Shown here one piece after another: positions 1 through 9,675 of a stretch of 64,000 nt of DNA. How positions within the stretch are numbered: the first letter of the stretch is position 1; the number at the start of each line of letters is the position of its first letter. The DNA lies in contig NZ_WMLB01000025.1 of assembly GCF_009709675.1 (NCBI RefSeq), positions 288,305-352,304 on the forward strand. The letters run 5' to 3'. Position numbers and translations under genes: made by a program. Below the pieces are notes generated by a model. That model ran no database searches. It saw only the letters and a program-made list of their open reading frames with translations, and was not told where the DNA came from. This DNA comes from Agromyces bracchium. Lineage in GTDB: Bacteria; Actinomycetota; Actinomycetes; Actinomycetales; Microbacteriaceae.

Positions 1-21
1 CTTCCGCTTGGGAACAGCCAT
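1..21 (-). CDS. rpmF: 50S ribosomal protein L32, N-terminal fragment (cut by window edge)
   Basis: Only the first seven codons are present, reading MAVPKRK, which is the highly conserved start of ribosomal protein L32. The gene continues past the left edge. It lies 9 bases downstream of yceD on the same strand with a purine-rich AGAGAGAG ribosome site in the gap. The yceD-rpmF pair is a very common bacterial arrangement, which supports both calls. Confidence 0.85.
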
Positions 22-30
22 GACTCTCTC

Positions 31-594
31 TCAATCTCTCTGCTGGTCGGCGTCGGATGCAGCATCCGCGCCCTCGTCTTCGGAAGCCGTGAACCCTGCG
101 AGCGCAGCCCAACGCGGGTCGTTCTCTTCAGGGGTGACGAGTTCCGGATGATCGGCCAGACGCTGTCCGGTCTCGGGGTCGAGACCCGGGCAGTCAGGCC
201 GGCACACCGGCTGGAAGGGCAGTGCCAGCACTACCGCATCTCGGATGAGCGGTTCAAGATCCACGTGGTCGTCTTGAACCTCATACTCGAAAGCTTCCCC
301 AGAATGATACGCGAAAAGCTCCTGGAACTCGACTCGGACGGGCAGCGCGATGTCGATGAGGCATCGGCCGCACTCGCCCTCGGCCGTCGCGTCGACCTCC
401 GCGGTCGCGAGGATGCCCTCGTGGACGGACTCGAGACGCACGTCGAGGGCGAGCTCGGAACCCTGCCGGACCGAGACCAATCCCTCGCCGAACTGCTCGG
501 GCGCGGGCACGTCGAGCTCCTGCTCGCGCATCTCGCCCGGTCGGTTGACGAGGTCGCGCACGTTGATGCGGAAAGGGGAATGCTGTACGGCCAC
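31..594 (-). CDS. yceD: YceD family protein (DUF177)
   Basis: A 187-residue acidic protein of the YceD/DUF177 family, which is implicated in 23S rRNA and ribosome maturation. The family hallmark is a CxxC...CxxxC cysteine set; here CGRC (about residues 75-78) and CRPDC (131-135) are present. The start is GTG at 594, preceded by AGGA about 10 bases upstream; this matches the usual family length, while the longer upstream frame is low-complexity Arg/Ala and belongs to another gene's shadow. It sits directly before rpmF and 11 bases after the transglutaminase gene, so it is probably the penultimate visible member of the coaD operon. Confidence 0.85.
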   Translation of the reverse strand: MAVQHSPFRINVRDLVNRPGEMREQELDVPAPEQFGEGLVSVRQGSELALDVRLESVHEGILATAEVDATAEGECGRCLIDIALPVRVEFQELFAYHSGEAFEYEVQDDHVDLEPLIRDAVVLALPFQPVCRPDCPGLDPETGQRLADHPELVTPEENDPRWAALAGFTASEDEGADAASDADQQRD

Positions 595-605
595 GAACGA
601 CGATC

Positions 606-3077
606 CTACTCGCCGGGCGGCACGGGTCGGCCGAGCGCGACGCGCGCCGACGGCCGGAGCGATGCGGGCAGGAGCACCGCGGCGGCGCGACGGGCGCCGG
701 GCGCGTCGACGCGGAGCGCGTCGCAGACCGACGCGAGGTCGGCCGCCAGCGCGGCCCGGCGCGCATGCTCGCGCTCGTCGTGCTCGCCGGAGCCGCCCGC
801 CGGCGCGGGCGGCGTTGCGCCGCCGGCGGCCGTGGCGCCTGCGCCCGGGCCGCCGGCCGCAGCGACGCCGGCTGCGGCGCCTCGGGTCCCGCGCACGCGC
901 CCGTACCGCTCGCGTTCGACCGCGTCGCGGACGCGCTCGAGTGCGGCGCGCGGCCCGACGCGCTCGCCGGGCGGCGACTCCGCATCGGACCGGAACGCTG
1001 GACGCTCGGCGAGCTCGGCGGCGACCCCCCGCACCGTGCGTCTCGGATCGACCGGCAGCCCGAGGTCCACGGCGGTCGCGAGGAGCTCGCGCCACGCGGC
1101 ATCCGCCGGTCGCTCACCGGAGCGGATCCGCCGACGGCGTGCCGCGCGGATCCCGACGCGGATCATCGCCGGGATCAGCAGGACGAACGCCACGGCGAGG
1201 CCGATCATCGCGAGCTGCGCGGTCTGGGCGCCGACCGACTGCGCGCCGCCGGGGCCGCCGAGCGCGCGGTCGGGGTCGCCCTCCGGCCGACCCGTCGCTC
1301 CGGGCGTCGCGGCCGGGCCGGTCGGGACGACCCCCGGGGTGTCCTGTCCGGCGTTCGGCCGCGAGTAGTCGGGCACGTTGCCCCGACCCGGCGTGGGCTC
1401 GAAGGGCACCCACCCGACGCCCTCGAAGTAGAGCTCGGGCCACGCGTGCAGGTCGTGCGAGTCGACCTCGATCACGACCTCGCCGTCCACGCGCTCGTCA
1501 CCGGGCGTCCCTGCCGTGTACCCGATCGAGATGCGCGACGGGATGCCGACCTCGCGCGCGAGCACGGCCATCGTCGAGGCGAAGTGCACGCAGTAGCCCG
1601 CGCGCTGATCGAGGAACGCGGCGATCGCCTCGAACCCGGCGCCGTCGTAGCCGTCCGCCACCGGCGCGCTCTCCGAGTACTCGAAGTCCGAGCCGCGCAG
1701 GAACGCCTGGATCGCGACCGCGGCGTCGTAGCGCGTCGCGGCCGACGCGGTGACCGACGCGGCGGTCTCCGCGATGATCGGCGGCAGGTCGGCGGGCAGG
1801 CGCCGCGTCATCTCGGCGACCGCGTCGGATGGCGCGGCCGGCGCGGAACGCAGCTGCGCGACGTCGGGTTGCACGTCGAGGTGCGTCAGCCGGTACTGCT
1901 GTCCCAGCGTGGTGGTGTCGACGCTGCGGACGTTCAGCGTGCCCTGGTCCCAGAACCACGACCCGCTGACGCCGCTGACCTCGGTCGTCGGATACGGCAC
2001 CGGCAGCCAGGCGGTGCGGACCTGGTCGACCTGCACGGCGATCGGCCGCGGTTCGACCAGCACGTCGTCGTCGAGCCCGTCGGGGCCGGGGAGCGTCCCG
2101 AGGGTGTTCTCGCCGTCGACCGCGCGGTCGGTCGCCGACCAGATCTGCCCTTCGAGCCGCTCCACCGTGAGCAGCGTGAAGTACGGCCGCTCGCCCTCCG
2201 GTGAGACGTACGAGAACGCGGGGACCGGCTCCGGCCTGCGGAGGTCGCGACCGAGGTCGACGTACGGGCTCACTCCGCGCGCGAAGAGCGTGGCCGGGCC
2301 GCCGGTGCCGACCAGGAAGCTGGTGCTGACGCTCGGCGTCGCGGCGGCGATGACGGATGCCGCGACGAGGCCGATCGCGGCGAGCCCGAGCGAGGCGCCC
2401 ATGGTCGAGACGATGGGCGCGCGCTTCGGCGCGCTGACCACGGGCGCGTCGTCGCGATCGTCCTCCTGGACGAGTTCGGCGGCGCGTCGCACCCGCACGT
2501 CGACGCGGAGGAGCAGCAGGTAGGTCGCCGCGGTGAGCACCAGCGCGGGGACCTCGGCGCCCTCCGCGACGAACAGGCCCGGCACGAGCACGGGCACGAG
2601 CATCGGGATGGCGGCGAGGGCCGGAACCCGCACGGTCTGCACGAGCAGGTCGAGGAACACGGCGATGAGACCGACGCCGACCGCGATCGCGAAGACCAGC
2701 GCGGGCACGGGGATCGCCGGCACCGACTGCTGCTCGATCGTGCGACGCGCACCCTCGGCGAGCTCGCCGAAGACCGCGAACGTGTCGGGCGTGGGGATCA
2801 CCAGTGCGAGGCTCGTCGCACCGCCGAAGAGCAGGGTGAGCGCGAGCAGCATGACGACGAGCTCGAGCGGCGGGACCAGCGAGGGCGGGGTGCGGAGGGC
2901 GCGGAGCCCCGCTCCGCCGCCGATCACCGCGACCGCGACGACGGCGCCGGCCCACCACCATCCGCTGCCCGCGATCAACGGCCCGAGCGCGGTGGTCGCC
3001 ACGAGCAGCAGCAGCAGGCTCGCCCCCGACAGCGCGATCGACTGCGCGCGCGTCAACGGATAGCGGTCAGGACCCAT
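606..3077 (-). CDS. TgpA-type membrane transglutaminase, catalytically intact copy
   Basis: An 823-residue membrane protein. It has about six N-terminal hydrophobic segments, an extracytoplasmic transglutaminase-like domain, a further membrane segment near residues 615-640 and a charged cytoplasmic tail. The putative triad is present: Cys496 in RAGYCVHFAS, His544 in LHAWPE and Glu560 in FEPTPG (Glu stands where TgpA has Asp, with the usual 16-residue His-acid spacing). The ATG at 3077 overlaps the DUF58 stop by 11 bases. MoxR-DUF58-TgpA trios are a well-known arrangement. The role is probably peptide or isopeptide chemistry in the cell wall; the substrate is unknown. Compare the degenerate paralogue at 18439-20730. 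Confidence 0.85.
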   Translation of the reverse strand: MGPDRYPLTRAQSIALSGASLLLLLVATTALGPLIAGSGWWWAGAVVAVAVIGGGAGLRALRTPPSLVPPLELVVMLLALTLLFGGATSLALVIPTPDTFAVFGELAEGARRTIEQQSVPAIPVPALVFAIAVGVGLIAVFLDLLVQTVRVPALAAIPMLVPVLVPGLFVAEGAEVPALVLTAATYLLLLRVDVRVRRAAELVQEDDRDDAPVVSAPKRAPIVSTMGASLGLAAIGLVAASVIAAATPSVSTSFLVGTGGPATLFARGVSPYVDLGRDLRRPEPVPAFSYVSPEGERPYFTLLTVERLEGQIWSATDRAVDGENTLGTLPGPDGLDDDVLVEPRPIAVQVDQVRTAWLPVPYPTTEVSGVSGSWFWDQGTLNVRSVDTTTLGQQYRLTHLDVQPDVAQLRSAPAAPSDAVAEMTRRLPADLPPIIAETAASVTASAATRYDAAVAIQAFLRGSDFEYSESAPVADGYDGAGFEAIAAFLDQRAGYCVHFASTMAVLAREVGIPSRISIGYTAGTPGDERVDGEVVIEVDSHDLHAWPELYFEGVGWVPFEPTPGRGNVPDYSRPNAGQDTPGVVPTGPAATPGATGRPEGDPDRALGGPGGAQSVGAQTAQLAMIGLAVAFVLLIPAMIRVGIRAARRRRIRSGERPADAAWRELLATAVDLGLPVDPRRTVRGVAAELAERPAFRSDAESPPGERVGPRAALERVRDAVERERYGRVRGTRGAAAGVAAAGGPGAGATAAGGATPPAPAGGSGEHDEREHARRAALAADLASVCDALRVDAPGARRAAAVLLPASLRPSARVALGRPVPPGE

Positions 3078-4434
3078 TGCGGCCTCCCGATCGCACGGCC
3101 TCGCGAGCGGACCGCCAGGCCTCCTGCCACGCCGCCGGCAGGTCGGCCGCGCGACGGACCCGGATGACCCGCCAGTCCGCCTCCTCGAGCCGGTCGACGA
3201 TCCGCGCGGAGACGCTGTCGGCGGCGAACGCGATCGCGGGCTCGACGGACGGACGCAGCGCGACGAGCGTCTCGGCGGCATCGCCGGACGGGTCGACCAG
3301 CACCGCGATCGCCGGCATCCGCATGTCGCGGCGCACCGGGGCCACGGGCGCGGTCGGATGCCGCTTGGTCTCGCGCGGCTCGCCGCGGGGCGTCTCCCGT
3401 CGCGGCGGCTCCAGCCGGGCGAGGTCCTCGAGCAGTGCGACATCGCCGCCCGGTGATCGGTAGCCGCCCGCCTCCGGCGCGATCGGCTCGAGGTGGGCCG
3501 CGGGATCATCGACCGGGTCGAGCCGCACCCGGAACCCTCGGCCGAGCAGGTGCACGCCGAGCGATGCGGCGATCTCGACGCCGAGCTCGAACGCGGGATC
3601 GAGGGCGCCTGCGGCGTCGCGCGCACCCGACGCCGGATGCGACACGCGGCCGCCGAGCGCCGTGTCGAGGAGGATGCGGAGCTCCGGGTCGCCGCGCTGC
3701 TCCTCGTCGCGCACCATGAGCTCGCCGCGACGTGCCGTGGCGGCCCAGTGCACGCGTCGGAGCGGATCGCCGTACCGGTACTCGCGCGCGATGAGCTCGT
3801 CGCTGTTCGGGCGCGTGCGGCGCTGGAGCGCGTGCACCGTGCCGTCGACGCTCGCGAGCAGTCCGACCGCCGGCTCCAGGGGCGTGACCCTCGGGGTCAC
3901 CACCAGGTCCCTCGCGCCGCCGGCGACGCGATCGATGCGGGCGAGGCCGAAGGGGTCGGTCACGCTCACCCGCAGCGGCCCCACGTCGAACACGCCGCGC
4001 CGCGGCGTCCGCATCCGATACTCCAATCCGACCGTGTCGTCGCCCGAGGGCAGCACGCCCTCCGTGCGCCCGAGCGCGGGGAGGATCGCCTCGGGCGGCG
4101 GCCGGAGCGCCGGTGAGGCGAGGTCGCGCCAGTGCGCGCCGTCGAACGCGCGGCGGCTGCGGTTGTGCACGCGCAACCGGACCGTCGTCGAATGCCCCGC
4201 CGCGACGATCGGCGGCTCGAAGGTGCGGTGGACCGCGAGTCGCGGCGGCCGCACGGCGAGGAAGCCGAGCGCCGCGAGCGGCATCGCGATGCCGACCGAG
4301 GCGAGGAGGAGGATGTCGCGGAGGTCGAACCAGAGCGCCAAACCGAAGAGGATGCCGCCGACGACCATGAGCGCGATCCCGCGCGGGGTCAGGCGAGGAC
4401 GCGCCTGGTGCCGTGTCCGGCCGACCCGCGACAT
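3067..4434 (-). CDS. DUF58 domain-containing protein, copy 1
   Basis: A 455-residue protein with two N-terminal membrane segments (about residues 18-60) followed by a DUF58 domain. The family signature is visible as REYRYGDPLRRVHW around residues 230-245. DUF58 proteins are VWA-like partners of MoxR AAA+ ATPases, and the moxR gene lies immediately upstream, 5 bases away. The tail is more polar and contains a Pro/Arg-rich linker (EPPRRETPRGEPRET). The ATG at 4432-4434 is chosen because the conserved basic-hydrophobic start follows it. The biochemical role of the trio is not established. Confidence 0.85.
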   Translation of the reverse strand: MSRVGRTRHQARPRLTPRGIALMVVGGILFGLALWFDLRDILLLASVGIAMPLAALGFLAVRPPRLAVHRTFEPPIVAAGHSTTVRLRVHNRSRRAFDGAHWRDLASPALRPPPEAILPALGRTEGVLPSGDDTVGLEYRMRTPRRGVFDVGPLRVSVTDPFGLARIDRVAGGARDLVVTPRVTPLEPAVGLLASVDGTVHALQRRTRPNSDELIAREYRYGDPLRRVHWAATARRGELMVRDEEQRGDPELRILLDTALGGRVSHPASGARDAAGALDPAFELGVEIAASLGVHLLGRGFRVRLDPVDDPAAHLEPIAPEAGGYRSPGGDVALLEDLARLEPPRRETPRGEPRETKRHPTAPVAPVRRDMRMPAIAVLVDPSGDAAETLVALRPSVEPAIAFAADSVSARIVDRLEEADWRVIRVRRAADLPAAWQEAWRSAREAVRSGGRNGS

Positions 4435-4439
4435 CCCGA

Positions 4440-5453
4440 TCACTCCCTCCGCGCGCTGCCGACCGGAACCGGCGTCTCGGCGACGATGCGTCGCACGATC
4501 TGGTCGATGAGGGGACCGCCGTCGTGGTCGTGCCCGCCGACCGCACGGCTCGTCGGCACGAGGCGGTGCGCGAACACGGGCACGGCGAGGGCGTCGACGT
4601 CGTCGGGCAGCACGAAGTCGCGGCCGTGCATGGCGGCGTGCGCCTTGGCGGCGCGGATCAGCTGGAGCGTGGCGCGCGGGCTCGCCCCGAGCCGCAGCTG
4701 GCGGTCCTCGCGCGTGGCCCGGGCGAGCTCGACCGCGTACTGCTTGACCGGCTCGGACGTGAAGACGCGCTGCACGGTCTCGATCATCGCCCGGAGCTCG
4801 GCGAGCGAGACGACGGGCTCGAGGGTGTCGAGGGGGCTCGCGGTCTCGCGTTGGGCGAGCATCGCGAGCTCGTCGGAGGTCGCCGGGTAGCCCATCGAGA
4901 TGCGCGCCATGAACCGGTCGCGCTGCGCTTCGGGCAGCGGGTACGTGCCCTCCATCTCGACGGGGTTCTGCGTGGCGACGACCGTGAACGGCTGCTCGAG
5001 GCGGTAGGTCGTGCCGTCGGCGGTGACCTGGCGCTCCTCCATGCACTCGAGGAGGGCCGACTGCGTCTTCGGGCTGGCCCGGTTGATCTCGTCGCCGATC
5101 ACGATGTTCGCGAACACCGGGCCGGGCTTGAACTCGAACCGGCGCGACACCTGGTCGAAGACGGAGACGCCCGTGACGTCGCTCGGGAGGAGGTCGGGCG
5201 TGAACTGGATGCGGCTGACGGTGCAGTCGACCGAGCGGGCGAGCGCCTTGGCGAGCATCGTCTTGCCGACACCGGGCACGTCCTCGATGAGCAGGTGCCC
5301 CTCGGCGAGGAGGACCGTGAGGGCCGCCGTGACGGCCTCGCGCTTGCCGCTGATGACGGTCTCGACGTTGCGGACGATCGCGGCGGCGCGTTCGCCGACC
5401 TCGTCGATGCCCATCGTCGGCGCGACGCCGACGGCGCCCTCGGTGTCGGTCAC
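4440..5453 (-). CDS. MoxR family AAA+ ATPase, copy 1
   Basis: A 337-residue AAA+ ATPase of the MoxR class, thought to act as a chaperone for VWA/DUF58 partners. Walker A is [10 protein letters not shown], Walker B is GDEINRA, followed by the typical [14 protein letters not shown] and sensor regions. The GTG start at 5453 overlaps the coaD stop (GTGA), and AGGGGG lies about 9 bases upstream; an internal ATG (MGIDEV) would also be possible but loses this coupling. It is cotranscribed with coaD before it and DUF58 after it. Confidence 0.88.
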   Translation of the reverse strand: MTDTEGAVGVAPTMGIDEVGERAAAIVRNVETVISGKREAVTAALTVLLAEGHLLIEDVPGVGKTMLAKALARSVDCTVSRIQFTPDLLPSDVTGVSVFDQVSRRFEFKPGPVFANIVIGDEINRASPKTQSALLECMEERQVTADGTTYRLEQPFTVVATQNPVEMEGTYPLPEAQRDRFMARISMGYPATSDELAMLAQRETASPLDTLEPVVSLAELRAMIETVQRVFTSEPVKQYAVELARATREDRQLRLGASPRATLQLIRAAKAHAAMHGRDFVLPDDVDALAVPVFAHRLVPTSRAVGGHDHDGGPLIDQIVRRIVAETPVPVGSARRE

Positions 5454-5941
5454 GGTCGCATCGCCCCCTGCAGGTACTCGGCGACGGACCGCGGGACGTA
5501 CGGCGCGACATCGCCGCCGAGCGCGGAGACCTGCCGCACGAGCGAGCTCGACACGTGCGCGTTCGCCGGGTCTGGCAGGAGGAAGACGGTCTCGACGCCG
5601 GCGAGGTGCCGGTTCACGATCGCCATGGGCGTCTCGTAGCCGACGTCGACCTGCGAGCGGATGCCCTTCACGAGCACCGACGCGCCGACGTCGGTGCAGT
5701 AGTCGACGAGGAGGCCCATGCTCCACGAGGCGACGACGATGTCGCCGGGGATGCGGGCGTCGGCGATCGACTGCTCGATGAGCGCCACGCGCTGCGCGAT
5801 CGGGAGCAGCGCCGACTTGTCGGGGTTGTGCACGACGACGACGTGCAGCTGGTCGTACAGGCCGGCGGCCCGTTCGATGACGTCGAGGTGCCCGCGCGTG
5901 ACTGGGTCGAATGATCCGGGGACGACGGCGATCCGCTGCAT
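5450..5941 (-). CDS. coaD: Phosphopantetheine adenylyltransferase
   Basis: A 163-residue enzyme of coenzyme A synthesis that transfers AMP from ATP to 4'-phosphopantetheine. The nucleotidyltransferase start [20 protein letters not shown] carries the T/HxGH motif (TRGH). [11 protein letters not shown] and [15 protein letters not shown] are also typical. Length is normal for the family. There is no ribosome site; instead a TACGCT -10-like box sits 7 bases before the ATG, suggesting a leaderless transcript that heads the coaD-moxR-DUF58-tgpA-yceD-rpmF operon. Confidence 0.95.
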   Translation of the reverse strand: MQRIAVVPGSFDPVTRGHLDVIERAAGLYDQLHVVVVHNPDKSALLPIAQRVALIEQSIADARIPGDIVVASWSMGLLVDYCTDVGASVLVKGIRSQVDVGYETPMAIVNRHLAGVETVFLLPDPANAHVSSSLVRQVSALGGDVAPYVPRSVAEYLQGAMRP

Positions 5942-5948
5942 ACGTGCC

Positions 5949-5954
5949 AGCGTA
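5949..5954 (-). promoter_or_regulatory. -10 element of a probable leaderless coaD promoter
   Basis: TACGCT fits the actinobacterial TAnnnT -10 box. Seven bases separate it from the coaD ATG, so transcription would start at or next to the start codon. No convincing -35 box is seen. The prediction rests on spacing only. Confidence 0.5.
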
Positions 5955-5992
5955 GTGCGCGTTCGACGCCGCGGGAGGGGTCGCGGAGAGTC

Positions 5993-8182
5993 TCAGCCCC
6001 TGCTCAGGTACTCGCTCGCCTCGTCGTCGAGGCGGCGACGGACGGCGGCCGCGAGGGCCGGGTGGCCGGCGAGCCTCGGGTCCTCCGCGAGCAGGTCTGC
6101 GGCGGCCTCGCGGGCGTCGGCGATGAGGTCGCCGTCGCGCGCGACGCGGAGCAGCTTGAGCGAGGATCGCCCGCCCGACTGCACGGCGCCGAGCACGTCG
6201 CCCTCCTGCCGGAGCTCGAGGTCGACGCGCGCGAGCTCGAAGCCGTCGACCGTGGCGGCGACGGCCTCGAGGCGCTCGCGCGCGACGCTCCCGGCCTCGG
6301 CGTGCGAGACGAGCAGGCACAGCCCGGGCACGCTCCCCCGGCCCACCCGGCCGCGCAGCTGGTGCAGCTGCGAGACCCCGAAGCGGTCGGCGTCGACGAC
6401 GACCATGGTGCTCGCGTTCGGCACGTCGACCCCCACCTCGATCACGGTCGTCGCGACGAGCACGTCGAGCTCCTTCGCGGCGAACGCGCGCATTGTGTCG
6501 TCCTTCTCCTCGGCCGACATCCGCCCGTGCAGGGGCGCGATGCGCGCGCCCGCGAGCGCGGGCAGCGCCCGCAGTTCGGCGAGCACCGAGGCGACGGATG
6601 CCGCGGGGCCGGCGCCCGGGGCGGGCTCGCCCTCTACGGGCTCGCCGTCGTCCTCCGCCACCTTGGGCTCGATCGCCGGGCAGACGACGAACCCCTGCCG
6701 GCCCTGCGCGAGCTCCTCGGCGAGGCGTTCCCACACGCGGGCGCGCCAGGCAGGACGTTCCGCGAGCGGCACCAGGTGCGTCTCGATGCCGGCCCGGCCC
6801 GCGGGCAGCTGCCGGATGGTGCTCACGTCGAGGTCGCCGAACACCGTCATCGCGACCGTGCGCGGGATCGGCGTCGCGGTGAGCACGAGCACGTGCGGGT
6901 GACGCCCCTTCAGGCGCAGCGCCTCGCGCTGCTCGACGCCGAAGCGGTGCTGCTCGTCCACGACGACGAGCCCGAGGTCGGCGAACGTGGTCGTGTCGCC
7001 GAGGAGCGCGTGCGTGCCCACGACGATGCGCGACTGGCCCGCCGCGACGCGCAGTGCGGCCTTCCGGCGCTCCGCGGCGGGCAGCTGGCCCGTGACGAGG
7101 GTGGGCATGAGCTCGGCGGAGAGCTCGGGCCCGAGCATCTTCGCGATCGAGCGGAGGTGCTGCGCGGCAAGGACCTCGGTCGGGGCGAGGAGCGCCGACT
7201 GCCCGCCGGACTCGGCGACCGCGAGCATGGCGCGCAGCGCCACGACGGTCTTGCCCGAGCCGACCTCGCCCTGCACGAGCCGGTTCATGGGCACGGGCGC
7301 GGCGAGGTCGGCGAGGATCTCGCCGCCGACCTCGTGCTGGTCGTCGGTGAGCGTGAACGGCAGCGACGCCTCGAAGCGTTCGAGCAGCCCGCCGGGGCGC
7401 GGCTCGCGTCGCACCGCCTCGTGGGCGCGGGCGGCCGCGCGGCGCTCGAGCAGCGCGGTCTGCAGCACGAACGCCTCGGTGAAGCGCAGCGTGCGGCGCG
7501 CGGCCTTCCAGTCCTCGTCGCGCTCGGGTCGGTGCACGCCCTCGAGGGCGTCGCGGTGCGAGCGGATGCCGCGTGCGCGACGCACCGCGTCGGGGATCGG
7601 GTCGTCGACCGCGCCGAGCCCGTCGAGCAGCACGCCGACCGCGGTCTGCAGCTGCCAGCTGGAGAGGGTGCCGGTGGCCGGGTAGATCGGGATCGGCGCC
7701 GTCGCCCAGCGCACGGCCGCGGCATCCGCCCCACTCGTCGGCACCGCGTCGTCGAACAGCTGGTAGTCGGGATGCGCGAGCTGGCGGGCGCCCCGGTAGT
7801 CGGAGACCTTGCCGGCGAACATGCCGCGCACGCCGGGCTTCAGCTCGTTCGCGCGCCACTTCTGGTTGAAGAACGTCAGGGTGAGGATGCCGGTGCCGTC
7901 GGAGATCTTCGCCTCGAGGATCGAGCCGCGGCGCGACCGCATCGTGCGCTCGCGTACCTCGAGCACCTCGGCGACGATCGTGACGTTCTCGTCGAGCGGG
8001 AGCTCGGCGAGCGCCGTGAGCTCGCCGCGTGCGGCGTAGCGGCGCGGGTAGTGCGCCAGCAGGTCGCCGACGCTGGAGTAGCCGAACGCCCGCTGCAGCG
8101 CCTGCGCGGTGCGACCGCCGAGCGCGCCCGTGAGGCGGCTGTCGAGGGTCAGCGCCCCTTCCGCCACGCGATCGGCCGTCAT
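5993..8182 (-). CDS. recG: ATP-dependent DNA helicase RecG
   Basis: A 729-residue superfamily 2 helicase that remodels stalled forks and branched DNA. The N-terminal wedge/OB region is recognisable (VGDLLAHYPRRY, residues about 30-42). Walker A is GEVGSGKTVVAL, the DExH box is VVDEQHRFGVEQRE, and motif VI is QLHQLRGRVGRG. An acidic insertion of about 25 residues (PKVAEDDGEPVEGEPAPGAG) interrupts the second helicase domain. The ATG at 8182 overlaps the upstream TPR gene stop (ATGA), implying coupling. Confidence 0.95.
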   Translation of the reverse strand: MTADRVAEGALTLDSRLTGALGGRTAQALQRAFGYSSVGDLLAHYPRRYAARGELTALAELPLDENVTIVAEVLEVRERTMRSRRGSILEAKISDGTGILTLTFFNQKWRANELKPGVRGMFAGKVSDYRGARQLAHPDYQLFDDAVPTSGADAAAVRWATAPIPIYPATGTLSSWQLQTAVGVLLDGLGAVDDPIPDAVRRARGIRSHRDALEGVHRPERDEDWKAARRTLRFTEAFVLQTALLERRAAARAHEAVRREPRPGGLLERFEASLPFTLTDDQHEVGGEILADLAAPVPMNRLVQGEVGSGKTVVALRAMLAVAESGGQSALLAPTEVLAAQHLRSIAKMLGPELSAELMPTLVTGQLPAAERRKAALRVAAGQSRIVVGTHALLGDTTTFADLGLVVVDEQHRFGVEQREALRLKGRHPHVLVLTATPIPRTVAMTVFGDLDVSTIRQLPAGRAGIETHLVPLAERPAWRARVWERLAEELAQGRQGFVVCPAIEPKVAEDDGEPVEGEPAPGAGPAASVASVLAELRALPALAGARIAPLHGRMSAEEKDDTMRAFAAKELDVLVATTVIEVGVDVPNASTMVVVDADRFGVSQLHQLRGRVGRGSVPGLCLLVSHAEAGSVARERLEAVAATVDGFELARVDLELRQEGDVLGAVQSGGRSSLKLLRVARDGDLIADAREAAADLLAEDPRLAGHPALAAAVRRRLDDEASEYLSRG

Positions 8183-8994
8183 GGCTCGATCGTAGGCTCC
8201 GCCTCCGTCGGCGCGGGCGCGAGGGCCTCGATCTCGGCGCGCACGTAGGGGTCGTCGGGGCGCGCGAGCGCGAGCTCGCGCTGGATCTCGAGCGCCTCGT
8301 CGGTGCGGCCGAGCGTGCGGAGCGCGCGCCCGACGGACCAGCGCGCGACGTGCTGCTGCCCCGCGGTGCCGTACCGGTCGGCCGCGTCGACGGCCTTCTG
8401 GAAGTGGTACATCGCGGCCTGCGCGTCGCCGCCGTCGTGCTTGGTCCAGCCGAGGTTGTTGTGGAGTGCCACGCCCCAGCGCTTGAGGCGCGGGTCGCGG
8501 ACGCCCTCGAGGATGTCGAAGCCCTCGGCGGCCCACTCCTCCTCGTGGCCGGTGTCGTTCAGCGCGAGCATGTGCAGCGCGTCGAGCACCAGGAACGTCG
8601 AGCCGCCGAGCGCGGCCTCGCGCACGGCCCGGGTGAACTCGGGAACGGCCTCGTCGAGGCGCTCTCCAGCGGCGGCCATGCGACCGCGCTCGAGGAAGAT
8701 GCGGGCGCGGAGCTCGGCGGCCTCCTCGTCGGACTCGCCCGGATCGGCCTCCTCGAGCTCGGCGAGCACGGCGAGCGCCTCGTCGTCGCGATGCTGGAGG
8801 CCCATCGCGCGCGCGAGCTGCGTGGCCATCACGGCGCGGCCGTGCACGCTCAGCGTCTCGTCGGCCGCGGCCGCGCGGAAGCGCTCCTCGCTCGCGGCGG
8901 GGTCGGCGAAGTCCCACATCCGGTCGATGGCCTGCTGCTCGTGCCCCCGGTGATGGGACGGATCGGCGTGCAGGGCGTCGGTCGAGTCATCCAC
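8179..8994 (-). CDS. Tetratricopeptide repeat protein
   Basis: A 271-residue, acidic, soluble protein made of helical pairs of TPR type. Repeats are visible around AVMATQLARAMGLQHRDDEALAV, GVALHNNLGWTKHDGGDAQAAMYHF and VARWSVGRALRTLGRTDEALEI. There is no signal peptide or catalytic motif. TPRs mediate protein-protein contact; the partner is unknown. The GTG at 8994 is the only plausible start. It is coupled to recG downstream and divergent from rsmD, with a 48-base gap. Confidence 0.75.
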   Translation of the reverse strand: MDDSTDALHADPSHHRGHEQQAIDRMWDFADPAASEERFRAAAADETLSVHGRAVMATQLARAMGLQHRDDEALAVLAELEEADPGESDEEAAELRARIFLERGRMAAAGERLDEAVPEFTRAVREAALGGSTFLVLDALHMLALNDTGHEEEWAAEGFDILEGVRDPRLKRWGVALHNNLGWTKHDGGDAQAAMYHFQKAVDAADRYGTAGQQHVARWSVGRALRTLGRTDEALEIQRELALARPDDPYVRAEIEALAPAPTEAEPTIEP

Positions 8995-9028
8995 CTCACC
9001 ATCATGGCAGCGCCGGAGGAGGGGCCGT

Positions 9029-9034
9029 TATGCT
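9029..9034 (+). promoter_or_regulatory. -10 element of a probable leaderless rsmD promoter
   Basis: TATGCT lies 8 bases before the rsmD ATG. The GGAGGAGG further upstream is 20 bases away and would serve only an out-of-frame ATG at 9030, so a leaderless message is the better explanation. Confidence 0.45.
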
Positions 9035-9042
9035 CCCGAGAC

Positions 9043-9675
9043 ATGACGCGCATCATCGCCGGCTTCGCCGGCTCGCTCACCCTCGCCGTGCCCCGCTCGG
9101 GCACGCGACCGACGAGCGACCGGGTGCGCGAGGCGATCTTCTCCGCGCTCGAGGCGCGCGATGCCGTGGCGGATGCCTCGGTGCTCGACCTGTACGCGGG
9201 CTCGGGGGCGCTCGGGCTCGAGGCCGCGAGCCGCGGTGCCGCGGAGGTCGTGCTCGTCGAGAAGGCCCGGCCCGCGGCCGAGGTCTGCCGGCGCAACGCC
9301 GCGGCGCTCGCGAAGGCGGCCCGCGGCGGGCCGGCGCCGCGGGTGCGCGTCGAGGCGCGCAGCGTCGCGTCCTACCTCGAGTCGGCGCCGGGCGGCGTCG
9401 ACCTCGTCTTCATCGACCCGCCGTACGACCTCGGCGAGACCGAGCTCGCGCGCGACCTGGAGCTGCTCGCCCCGCTCCTCGCCGACACGGCGACGGTCGT
9501 CGTCGAGCGCAGCAGTCGTTCCCCCGAACCGGCCTGGCCGGGCGGCATCGAGCCCGAGCGGCGGCGCGACTACGGCGAGACGACGCTGTGGTGGGCGTCG
9601 GCGACCGACGCGTCGGCGACCTTCGCGCCGGCGACCGACGCGGGTCAGCCCGCCGCGCCGTCCCAGCCCGAGTAG
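9043..9675 (+). CDS. rsmD: 16S rRNA (guanine(966)-N2)-methyltransferase
   Basis: A 210-residue S-adenosylmethionine methyltransferase that modifies G966 of 16S rRNA. The start TRIIAGFAGSLTLAVP and the segment RPTSDRVREAIFSAL are family hallmarks. The AdoMet loop is DLYAGSGALGLEAASRG and the catalytic motif IV is IDPPYD. The C-terminus ends with an Ala/Asp/Thr-rich tail of about 20 residues. Its last 31 bases overlap the 3' end of convergent thiL on the other strand. Confidence 0.9.
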   Translation: MTRIIAGFAGSLTLAVPRSGTRPTSDRVREAIFSALEARDAVADASVLDLYAGSGALGLEAASRGAAEVVLVEKARPAAEVCRRNAAALAKAARGGPAPRVRVEARSVASYLESAPGGVDLVFIDPPYDLGETELARDLELLAPLLADTATVVVERSSRSPEPAWPGGIEPERRRDYGETTLWWASATDASATFAPATDAGQPAAPSQPE

